A stretch of DNA of 64,000 bases from Nocardia vinacea. GTDB taxonomy: Bacteria > Actinomycetota > Actinomycetes > Mycobacteriales > Mycobacteriaceae. Location: NCBI RefSeq assembly GCF_035920345.1, contig NZ_CP109149.1, positions 10,168,001 through 10,232,000 on the forward strand. The letters run 5' to 3'. Numbering within the stretch: position 1 is the stretch's first letter; the number at the start of each line of letters is the position of its first letter. The position numbers and the translations under genes were made by a program. Below, piece after piece: positions 17,530-24,936 of this stretch. Below the pieces are notes generated by a model. The model saw only the letters and a program-made list of their open reading frames with translations, was not told where the DNA came from and ran no database searches.

Positions 17530-17737
17530 GCGGGGAACCCCCTCCAAAGCCGTTGCGCTGTAGCGGCGCGTCTGTGGTGCTGGTACCTGCAACGAAAGCT
17601 CTGGCTGGTATCCAACACCTTCCATGACCTGCTGTCGAGAGATATTTGTGAGCTTCTGCATCGATGTTCCTTCCCATAGCTTGCTGATGAGTCGGATTCA
17701 GGTGATTCGGTTGCAACTGACCTCAGTCCGGGCCAAG

Positions 17738-17756
17738 TGTCGTTTGCCACCGTTGT
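17738..17756. repeat. outer part of the left ~58-bp terminal inverted repeat, containing an 8-bp target duplication
   Basis: TGTCGTTTGCCACCGTTG here is identical, in inverted orientation, to the sequence flanking the second ISL3 element on its right (30961-30980). The last eight bases, ACCGTTGT (17749-17756), directly precede the left end of the first ISL3 element. The same eight bases follow the ISL3 end remnant 6.9 kb away at 24671-24678, where the repeat continues. The repeat was thus split by insertion. Confidence 0.75.
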
Positions 17757-18768
17757 GGCTCTGGCGCAAACAGTGTGATCGTCATCGAAAACATGCTGAG
17801 CTGTCGCATGGGTGAGCAGGATGCGTTTTCTCAGCAAGTCCAGATTTGCTCTACCGAAGCATTGGCGTTTCAGGTGCTTCAGTTTTATATTGACGGTGCC
17901 TTCAGTTGGGCCGTTGCTCCCCGGGAGGGTGAGTCCGGCGGTTACGGCGGCGAAGTCGTGTTCGAGGCCGGTGGCGGTTGTTCCAGAGGTGCCACCTGTC
18001 CGCGCATTGGGTGGCCTGCGGTGCGCCACGGCGGGCGCCCTCCATGGTGCCGGCCCGATCTCGAGTAATCACCTCGATTTCCGGATGCGCGGCCAGCCAG
18101 GTGGCCAGCGGATCGGCCTCGCGGCCGTCGAGGACATCGATCGGCCGGTGGGTAGCCATGTCGAGCAGGATCGTTGCGTACCTGCGGCCGCGTTTCACGG
18201 CGAAATCGTCGACGCCCAAGACCTTTACGGCACTGACCGGCGGATCTGGCAACCCACGGACCAGCTGCAACAAGGTGTCCCGGCTGGCCGGGAGTCCCAA
18301 CCGGCTCGCCGGCCGCGCACCAGCCCGCCCCGCCAGGGCCAATCCGATCGTGGTCAGCATCGAGGTCAACTGGTTCGTCCGCCGCGACCACCTCACCGTG
18401 AGTCCATCCACCTGCTCGGCGAAAGTCCTTGCCGCACAACTGGTGTTCGGGCAGAAAAAGCGTCGCACGACCAATCGCAGGATCATCATGCGGCCACCGA
18501 TCGCGGCATCGGCCACCCGGCGCCGATACCGGGAATGCGCACGCGCCGAAACCGTTTCACATCCCGGACAGCGGGCCGCCGAGGTGGCAACGGCCGCCTC
18601 CACGACCACAGCATCGCCCTCGGAACAGATGTCGCCAATCACCAAATTACCCCAGTGCGGCAACAACTTTCGAACCAGATCAAAGCACGCTCGCCACCAT
18701 CACCCATGCAGAACCAGATCCGACGCCAACACGCCGAACAGCGCAATCACGCTGTTTGCGCCAGAACC
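17757..18768 (-). mobile_element. ISL3-family insertion sequence with internal deletion (copy 1)
   Basis: The ends are imperfect inverted repeats: GGCTCTGGCGCAAACAG on the left and, read inward, GGTTCTGGCGCAAACAG on the right. The element is about 1.0 kb, while the intact relative at 29-31 kb is 1.8 kb, because the middle of the transposase gene is missing. The left flank ACCGTTGT has no partner at this element's own right end. It has one at the right end of the remnant at 24.67 kb, so this IS is the left arm of a larger unit. Confidence 0.8.
17790..18666 (-). pseudogene. ISL3-family transposase, internally deleted and frameshifted
   Basis: The first 220 residues match the intact transposase in this window closely ([54 protein letters not shown]). 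The sequence then jumps from HLWNN to [28 protein letters not shown] in another frame, losing roughly 270 residues of the central region including part of the catalytic domain. The last part ends with CFGRANLDLLRKRILL as in the intact copy. It cannot be active, but its ends could still be moved in trans by the intact copy only if the ends are similar enough, and they differ at several positions. Confidence 0.85.
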
Positions 18769-18854
18769 CATCACCCTGGCAGCCGACAGTGTCGGGCAGG
18801 CGATCCGAACGCTACAGTGGCAGCTCATCGGCCTCGCAGCAATGCTGCGGCGAA

Positions 18855-21800
18855 TTACGCTCGGTCGGCACCCGGATCCCCCGCTTTCGCAGCCCAATGG
18901 GCGAGGTTCGCTCGAATCATGAGAGGGTTGGGGTGTTCGGGCCCCGACACCTGTTCGAGGAGAGGCAGCAACGCGGCGAATTGGTCCCGGGCCGTACCCG
19001 CATCCCCCGCCTCACCCGTCCAATGAGCGAGGTTCGCCCGAACCGTGAGAGTCCTAGGGTGTTCGGGCCCCGACACCTGTTCGAGGAGAGGCAGCAACGC
19101 GGCGAATTGGTCCCGGGCCGTACCCGCATCCCCTGCCTCACCCGTCCAATGAGCGAGGTTCGCCCGAATCCTAAGAGTGTTGGGGTGTTTAGGCCCCGAT
19201 ACCCGCTCCCGAAGAGGCAGCAACGCGGCGTATTGGTCCCGGGCCGTACCCGCATCCCCCGCCTCACCCGTCCAACGTGCAAGACTCCCCCGGACCATGA
19301 GAGTGTCGGGATGTTCAGGCCCTGACACCCGCTCGAACAGGGGCACCAATGTGGCGAGCTGGGTGCGCGCGGCACCCGCATTCCCCGCCTCACCCGTCCA
19401 ACGAGTGAGGTTCGCCCGAACCGTGAGAGTCCTAGGGTGTTCGGGCCCCGACACCTGTTCGAGGAGAGGCAGCAACGCGGCGTATTGGTCCCGGGCCGCA
19501 CCCGCATCCCCCGCCTCACCCGTCCAACGCGCGAGGTTCGCCCGAACCACGAGAGTGTCGGGATGTTTGGGCCCCGATACCCGCTCCCGAAGAGGTACCA
19601 ACGCGGCGTATTGGTCCCGGGCCGCACCAGCATCCCCGGCCTCACCGGATAAGTAGGCGAAGTTTCCCCGTGCTCTAAGCGTCTCGGGGTGTTCAGGCCC
19701 TGACACCCGCTCGAACAGAGGCACCAACGCGGCGAATTGGTCCCGGGCCGCACCCGCATCCCCCGCCTCACCCGTCCAACGTGCAAGACGCCCCCGGACC
19801 ATGAGAGTGTCGGGATGTTCGGCCCCCAACACCCGCTCGAACAGGGGCACCAATGTGGCGAGCTGGGTGCGCGCGGCTCCCGCATCCCCCGCCTCACCCG
19901 TCCAACGGGCGTGGTCGCAGCGACCCCGAAGAGTGCTGGGGTCTTCGGGCCCTAAGACACGTTCACGAAGAGGTACCAACGCAGCGTATTGGTCCCGGGC
20001 GGCACTCACATCCCCCGCCTCACCCGTCCAACGCGCAAGACGCCCCCGGACCTTCAGAGTGTCGTGATGTTCTGGACTCCACACCTGTTCGTACAGAGGT
20101 AACAACTCGGCGTATTGGTCCCGGGCGGCACTCGCATCCCCCGCCTCACCCGTCCAGCGCGCAAGATGCTCGCGAGCGGTGAGGGTGTCAGAGTGCTGGG
20201 GACCCAGGGCCTCGTTGATTTGAATCGCCCAGCGGTACCAACGTTCTCGTTCGTCAGCAGCCCTTCGAAGGGGCCGCCCAACAAGGCTTTCGATCACATC
20301 GTCGACCTTCCCGCCGGCCAAAAGGTGGTCTGGTTCTGCGTACATCGCGTAACCATCAAGGGGATCGTTGGGGTCGTGTTGGTCTACTGGAGCAAGTTCA
20401 CGGAGAGCAGCGACGATTGCCAGGTGAGCCTCTCGTGCATCGATAGCGAACCGGATGTTGAGATCGGGTCGAAGCAGATAATCTTCGGTGAGGCTGAGAT
20501 GGAAAATTCCCACACGTTCCTCAGGTAACCCAGGGCGGGAACGCACAGTCAGCCCAGACAATCGGACGAGACTATCCCGGAATCGTGTAGAGGTGCTGGG
20601 TCCGCCGAGTCGACCAGCGGCAGCGACGGCCAGCTGCAGTGGCATAACCGGACCGACACCCGCAGCGGCGCATACCGCCAGCACAGGACGGAGCTGGGAT
20701 TCCCACCGGTCCGGATCGTCGGCGCCAGCAGCAAGGAGCTCCGCCTCATAGAGCTCAATCAGCGAAGGGGAAACCTCAGATGGCAACCGCCCAGGTGCGA
20801 ATCCGGGACGCACAGCCTGTTCGGAGAGCAGGTAAGCGTGCAGCCAGTTGCCTCCTGTCTTTTCGACAAGCATCGGTAGATGCTCCTCGGCGACGCCGCG
20901 GCGGCGAAGGTACGCGCCTAAGACGTCGTCACCTGGTTCCTCCACCGGAAGCACATGTGCTCCTGGTGGCACGGGGGCCCCTGGGCGCGCGGTCAACACG
21001 AAGCTCACCCCAGCAATATCCGGGCTCCCGCCGTCGCTGGTATGTGCGGCCGTGATGGCAGTGCGAACAATATGCTGGGTCGCCTGGGGCAACTCGTCGA
21101 GTGCATCGATCACCAGTCGAATTGGGTGCTCGAGTGTCAGCATCCTCAACGGACCAAGAACTCGGCGGTCGAGTGCAGGGAGCCCTCTGCGTTCGGCGGC
21201 GTCAAGCCGTCCGTCAAACTCATTGACCGCGCGTGCAAACCCGTCGACAGTGACCCGCAACTGTCCGGCTAGAGCGTTTGTCAGAGTTTCCATTGTGCTG
21301 GTTGATCTGGCGAATGCGATTGCATGCACGAATCCATCGGGAACATGGCCGCCGGCTTCCGCCGGCTGCGCCAATGCTGCCGAAAGTGTGCTCTTGCCAC
21401 TGCCACGGGCGCCGGTGAGCACCACACACTGATGACCTTGGGCTGTGCTGACGAGGGCGTCGAGGGTATCTGTAGGTTGCAAACATTCGATAAGCTCGCT
21501 GATCCGAGCGTGCACTGCAACGCTGGCGATGTCGTCGGCGTCGTTAGCGAACGCGCGGTTGTAACCCAGCCAAAGGCCCTTGTCACCATCTTGGGCCCAC
21601 CCACCGCCATCAACGGTGACTCGTTGTGGTCGTTGCGCTGGCGTCCCCTTTTGCAGTGGTCCGCGCAGGGCGTTGGCGTCGATCGTGTCGCCCGCTGTCG
21701 GAATGCCTCGGCGAAGCGCTCCGATCAGTGCGCGCGTGAAGTCCCCACCGTAGGCTGGGTTGTCGTCTGCGGCCGACAGAAGTTCGTATCGGCGCACATT

Positions 21801-22310
21801 CTTGCCCAGGCCCGTCTGCGCCCACTCGGTGGCACCCTGCTGCGCGGCGACACCTGAGTGACAGGTGTCGAGCCACACGATCAAACCACTCAGATCGGCA
21901 CTGTCTCGTAACAGTTGCTTGAGCTCCTGTGACAGATGAACATCGCCTCTTGTCCTGCCTTGACCAGCCGAGTTCTTACTCAAGAAATAGAAATCCTCGC
22001 CCACAGCCATGCCATGTCCGAGCAGCGCCACGAAGAGGGTCGATCCAGTTCCGTCGGCCTGTTGGTCAACACTGTTCGCTTGTATGAATGCCTCTTCCAA
22101 AGCATCAAGGACCTGATCGTGAGTCGGGTCAAGTAGCAACCCCCCGGCGGACCGGTCAGGAAGACCTGGCTCACATGCCCCCAGACGGGGATCGGTCATC
22201 ACCTCATATAATTCAATCGCCAGGTCGGGCAGGAAACTCAAGCGCATCGACTCACCGAACGAATCGCACTGTGATCCAATCACCAACGCTCGGCGCTGCA
22301 CTTCGGCCAT
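18855..22310 (-). CDS. caspase-NACHT-TPR STAND protein, predicted immune effector
   Basis: A 1,151-residue protein with three parts. Residues 1-255 form a caspase-like protease: ALVIGSQCDSFG, the catalytic His in LLGHGM (H99) and the catalytic Cys in WLDTCHSG (C150). Next is a NACHT/STAND ATPase with P-loop GARGSGKST (300-308) and Walker B RLVIDALDEL (398-407). From about 710 to the end are ten full 42-residue TPR units and one partial. Proteins of this build are known as bacterial conflict systems in which the repeats sense an invader, the ATPase oligomerises and the protease acts, often killing the cell. The start MAEVQRRALVIG is chosen because the longer frame adds non-conserved residues. 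It is divergent from an alpha/beta hydrolase gene, and it lies inside an ISL3-bounded unit. Catalytic residues are intact. The defence role is inferred from family. Confidence 0.88.
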   Translation of the reverse strand: MAEVQRRALVIGSQCDSFGESMRLSFLPDLAIELYEVMTDPRLGACEPGLPDRSAGGLLLDPTHDQVLDALEEAFIQANSVDQQADGTGSTLFVALLGHGMAVGEDFYFLSKNSAGQGRTRGDVHLSQELKQLLRDSADLSGLIVWLDTCHSGVAAQQGATEWAQTGLGKNVRRYELLSAADDNPAYGGDFTRALIGALRRGIPTAGDTIDANALRGPLQKGTPAQRPQRVTVDGGGWAQDGDKGLWLGYNRAFANDADDIASVAVHARISELIECLQPTDTLDALVSTAQGHQCVVLTGARGSGKSTLSAALAQPAEAGGHVPDGFVHAIAFARSTSTMETLTNALAGQLRVTVDGFARAVNEFDGRLDAAERRGLPALDRRVLGPLRMLTLEHPIRLVIDALDELPQATQHIVRTAITAAHTSDGGSPDIAGVSFVLTARPGAPVPPGAHVLPVEEPGDDVLGAYLRRRGVAEEHLPMLVEKTGGNWLHAYLLSEQAVRPGFAPGRLPSEVSPSLIELYEAELLAAGADDPDRWESQLRPVLAVCAAAGVGPVMPLQLAVAAAGRLGGPSTSTRFRDSLVRLSGLTVRSRPGLPEERVGIFHLSLTEDYLLRPDLNIRFAIDAREAHLAIVAALRELAPVDQHDPNDPLDGYAMYAEPDHLLAGGKVDDVIESLVGRPLRRAADERERWYRWAIQINEALGPQHSDTLTAREHLARWTGEAGDASAARDQYAELLPLYEQVWSPEHHDTLKVRGRLARWTGEAGDVSAARDQYAALVPLRERVLGPEDPSTLRGRCDHARWTGEAGDAGAARTQLATLVPLFERVLGAEHPDTLMVRGRLARWTGEAGDAGAARDQFAALVPLFERVSGPEHPETLRARGNFAYLSGEAGDAGAARDQYAALVPLRERVSGPKHPDTLVVRANLARWTGEAGDAGAARDQYAALLPLLEQVSGPEHPRTLTVRANLTRWTGEAGNAGAARTQLATLVPLFERVSGPEHPDTLMVRGSLARWTGEAGDAGTARDQYAALLPLRERVSGPKHPNTLRIRANLAHWTGEAGDAGTARDQFAALLPLLEQVSGPEHPRTLTVRANLAHWTGEAGDAGTARDQFAALLPLLEQVSGPEHPNPLMIRANLAHWAAKAGDPGADRA
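18858..20183 (-). repeat. 126-bp tandem repeats encoding the TPR array
   Basis: Ten full units of 42 codons plus one partial encode variants of ANLARWTGEAGDAGAARDQY. At DNA level neighbours are nearly identical over long stretches: the two units at 18.92-19.17 kb share more than 60 consecutive bases. Variation concentrates at a few positions per unit (DQY/DQF/TQL, LRERV/LFERV/LLEQV). Such homogenised arrays expand, contract and convert by recombination, which in immune receptors changes ligand recognition. Exact unit number may also be affected by assembly from short reads. Confidence 0.9.
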
Positions 22311-22439
22311 TATAAGAGAATCCCACGACGAACCCATCGAGCGCGGCAGAATAAAATAGAGCAGCACCATCCTCGATAAAGAGAACCGCTGCGAGTTCAG
22401 CCAGATGACCCGCAGCCTGGCCCAGGAGGCGAACGACTG
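22311..22439. promoter_or_regulatory. divergent promoter region between caspase-NACHT and hydrolase genes
   Basis: These 129 bases separate two divergent starts. The AT-rich stretch around AGAATAAAATAGAGC stands out in this GC-rich context and is the best candidate for overlapping promoter elements. A shared control region would allow joint expression of the two proteins. No operator palindrome was found. Confidence 0.45.
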
Positions 22440-23372
22440 GTGGCGCAAATCGTACTTGTGCATGGCATCGCTCAGGAACAGCTTTCGGCTGCTGCTCTCG
22501 AAGCCGAATGGCTTCCCAGCCTAGCTGGCGGACTGGAGAACGCCGGTCACAACGCGATGGCTGACCGTCTCCGAAGCGGCGAATTCACAGTGCGAATGGC
22601 ATACTACGGTAACAGGTTTCATACCCCGGACCATCAAGGACTTGAACCGGAAGAGCTGACGGCAGACGAGCAAGTGATCGCGCATGAATTCGCGTTGGAC
22701 CTATTAGAAAACGCGACATACTCCCCGAACCGCAAGGACGCCGAAGAAGCTCGCCACGAACTTGCGAAGCTCGAACGCGGCCCCCAAGATGCGCAGGGTA
22801 AGGTCAAGGCCGCGGCGGTCCGCGCTGTTGGTGCTCTTGATAAAGTGCCATGGTTCGGGCGCGGTACCCTCGCCGCGACATCCGCGATCAACCGTACTCT
22901 TGCCCAAGTCACCCGCTATTTAGATGATCCCGCCATCCATGACTACGCGATCGGCCAGGTTGACAAGTTCTTGGGGCCCGAAACCCGGGTTGTGATTGGG
23001 CATAGCCTCGGCTCGGTTGTAGCCTACGACGCGCTTCGTGCCCGATCGTCTGAGCATCCGGTACCGCTGCTGTTGACCCTGGGCAGCCCCCTTGGGTTTT
23101 CCGCGATCAGCCGACGGCTACAACCTCCGCCACCCGGATTCCCGTCCGTCGTCCGACGGTGGGTCAATATCGCCGCGCCCGACGACATTGTCGCTGCACG
23201 CAGCGACCTGCACACAGTTTTCGATCAGGGGCGACCAAACGGAGCTGTGTTCGAAGACACCTGGAAGGTCGACAACGGATCAAAACCCCACCAAATCAAG
23301 TTTTACCTCAACAAGGAAAGCTGCGGAAAGGCTGTTGCTGAATCTCTCCTCCCATTCGACTCGGACAGGTAA
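22440..23372 (+). CDS. alpha/beta hydrolase (lipase-like), partner of the caspase-NACHT gene
   Basis: A 310-residue serine hydrolase. The oxyanion motif VLVHGI lies at residues 5-10, the nucleophile elbow is GHSLGS with S189, and Asp in AAPDDIV and His in KPHQIKFY are plausible for the rest of the triad. A large helical insertion at about 60-165 forms a lid, as in lipases and in PGAP1-like hydrolases. The GTG start is set by the conserved beginning AQIVLVHGI. It lies head-to-head with the caspase-NACHT-TPR gene inside the same ISL3-bounded unit. I infer that it is a second effector or a target activated by the protease. An ordinary esterase that hitch-hiked is the alternative. Confidence 0.75.
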   Translation: MAQIVLVHGIAQEQLSAAALEAEWLPSLAGGLENAGHNAMADRLRSGEFTVRMAYYGNRFHTPDHQGLEPEELTADEQVIAHEFALDLLENATYSPNRKDAEEARHELAKLERGPQDAQGKVKAAAVRAVGALDKVPWFGRGTLAATSAINRTLAQVTRYLDDPAIHDYAIGQVDKFLGPETRVVIGHSLGSVVAYDALRARSSEHPVPLLLTLGSPLGFSAISRRLQPPPPGFPSVVRRWVNIAAPDDIVAARSDLHTVFDQGRPNGAVFEDTWKVDNGSKPHQIKFYLNKESCGKAVAESLLPFDSDR

Positions 23373-23962
23373 CACGCTGATTGAAAGTCCCGCGGGACTG
23401 TAAATCTAACGGCTCCGGCGCATATTCGATGGTCGCGAACCTGTCTGGCCGTTCAAATCGCCGACGACCAATTGTGGTAGCGCAAAACGTCTACTACTAC
23501 AGGACTATTCACGCCTTACGCGAACCTGCGGTTTCGTCGGCGGTGCCACGACCACCAAATGTGCAGCAGAGCCATTGGATTTGCAGTCCCCGCCCCGACA
23601 GTTGCGTCGCATATTTCAACCGGGCATCGCAGGACCGGCGCCGGTTTCGGATATCCTTCCGGCGGACGAGAACTTTCATATTCTGGAGACTGGGATTCAG
23701 GCAATCCAGCTCTCGCCCTATCACGCGGGTCTCCCAGCGCACCGTCCTTGACATACGGATTCGGCCACTGATTTCCTGGGATGCTCTTGTCCCCTTCAAC
23801 CTTTCGGCGCTGGGAAAGCCATCAGACCCAAGAACCTTCTTTCGAATTCCTCCCGCCTGCGACGGGGATAAAACCAAGCGCCTCGAGGCGCACTGGAAGC
23901 GTTCCGCTTTGCCGTGAGTCGCCCTCGTCGACGAAGCAGGCGATGGCGTGCCCGTCGCCGCC
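23373..23962. other. about 590 bases without a credible gene
   Basis: Open frames here have no protein-like composition. A short string around 23393-23437 looks like the anticodon arm of tRNA-Tyr but cannot fold as a tRNA. The region separates the hydrolase gene from an IS110 fragment and is probably decayed mobile DNA. Confidence 0.4.
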
Positions 23963-24400
23963 GCGATCATCATCGACAAGATCGGCGTGGACATGTCCCG
24001 ATTCCCCACCCCGGGGCACCTCTGCTCATGGGCGAAGTTCTCGCCCGGCATCAGCACCTCCGCGGGCAGACCCAAGGGCAACGGCTCAACCGGACACGGC
24101 AACCGCTACCTCGCCCGGGTCCTCGGCGAAGCCGCCGTCGTGGCCGGGCGCACCACAACCTTCCTCGGTGAACGCTACCGGCGCATCGCCAGACGACGAG
24201 GCAAGAAACGCGCCATCGTCGCCATCGGCCGCTCCATCCTCGTCATCGTCTGGCACCTGCTACACGACCCCGATACCCGATTCCACGACCTCGGCGCCGA
24301 TCATTTCAGTCGCCACATCAACCCGAACACCAAGAAACGCAACCACATCCGCCAGCTCGAAGCCCTTGGCTACACCGTCACACTCACCCCAGCCGCCTAG
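23963..24400 (+). pseudogene. C-terminal fragment of an IS110-family transposase
   Basis: The reading IGVDMSRFPTPGHLCSWAKF, STGHGNRYLARVLGEAA, YRRIARRRGKKRAIVA and RSILVIVWHLLHDPD is the typical C-terminal half (Transposase_20 region) of IS110-type enzymes. The N-terminal DEDD catalytic half is missing, and the start is an unrelated junction. No IS ends were identified. It shows that the ISL3-bounded unit has itself received other insertions. Confidence 0.8.
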
Positions 24401-24551
24401 CACGACCAGCAACAACAACCATGTCGGCTCCGCCGACAGCTACCGCCTGCCCGGTCACCGTCATTTTCGGATTAGAGGGCTTGTGCGCCTGAGAGTTTCG
24501 GTTGCAGAGGATGCGGCCGAGCATGCGCCAGCCGCCACTGAAACCAGAGCA

Positions 24552-24670
24552 CCCAAGTGCGGCAGCAACTTTCGCACCAGATCAACGCACGCTCGCCACT
24601 TTCACCCATGCCGCGCCCGATCCGACGGCAACACGCCGAACAGCGACATCACACTGTTTGCGCCAGAACC
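24552..24670 (-). mobile_element. isolated right end of an ISL3-family element
   Basis: About 119 bases match the last 120 bases of ISL3 copy 1 (the segment after the transposase start), ending in CTGTTTGCGCCAGAACC. Nothing else of the IS is present. The next eight bases, ACCGTTGT (24671-24678), repeat the flank on the left of copy 1. Together the two ends bracket 6.9 kb holding the caspase-NACHT and hydrolase genes, like a composite transposon with one shortened arm. Confidence 0.75.
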
Positions 24671-24678
24671 ACCGTTGT

Positions 24679-24717
24679 GGACCACCGCGTTGCCAGTCGT
24701 GGGACCACCGACAGCGG
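24679..24717. repeat. inner part of the left ~58-bp terminal inverted repeat
   Basis: This 39-base segment starts GGACCACCGCGTTGCCAG and is the inverted match of 29128-29166 (35 of 39 identical). Joined to 17738-17756, from which it was separated by the ISL3 unit, it makes a repeat of about 58 bases. The motif TTTGCCACCGTTG-GGACCACCG recurs inside it as GTTGCCAGTCGTGGGACCACCG. Repeated subterminal motifs and a TGTCG tip are features of transposon ends of the Tn7/Tn402/Tn552 kind. Confidence 0.7.
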
Positions 24718-24936
24718 AACAGAAGTGGAACAGAAGTGGAACAGGTTATTGCGCTGTCGATTGGCGAACGCTTCGTTCCCGAACGACCGATACGCAGCAT
24801 TATGGTGCCTTCGTCGGTGAATCTAGCCGGAGAGTCAGCGGTGGTGCTGGCAGGAGTTGCCGATTCTAAGCTCCCTCGTTTGATGTCATAGGTGCATCGC
24901 CGATGACGATGCCAACCGCTTAGGGAGGCTGGCGCT

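Larger units (their letters stand above)
24401..24936. other. non-coding stretch around the ISL3 remnant
   Basis: No gene is seen apart from the ISL3 end and the inverted repeat already listed. A short direct repeat of the 11-mer GGAACAGAAGT (two copies plus part of a third) lies at 24716-24744, next to the inner end of the inverted repeat. Confidence 0.4.

Noticed and set aside
18858..20183. CRISPR-like array
   Set aside because: The regular repeats are coding, 126 bases long without spacers, and translate into TPR units.
23393..23437. tRNA-Tyr-like string (GACTGTAAATC followed by ATTCGAT)
   Set aside because: The anticodon loop looks right, but no acceptor stem, D-arm or paired T-stem can be built. 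At most a decayed tRNA piece.
24716..24744. Iteron-like 11-mers GGAACAGAAGT
   Set aside because: Only two full copies and a partial one, with no replication gene nearby. Treated as a minor slippage repeat.
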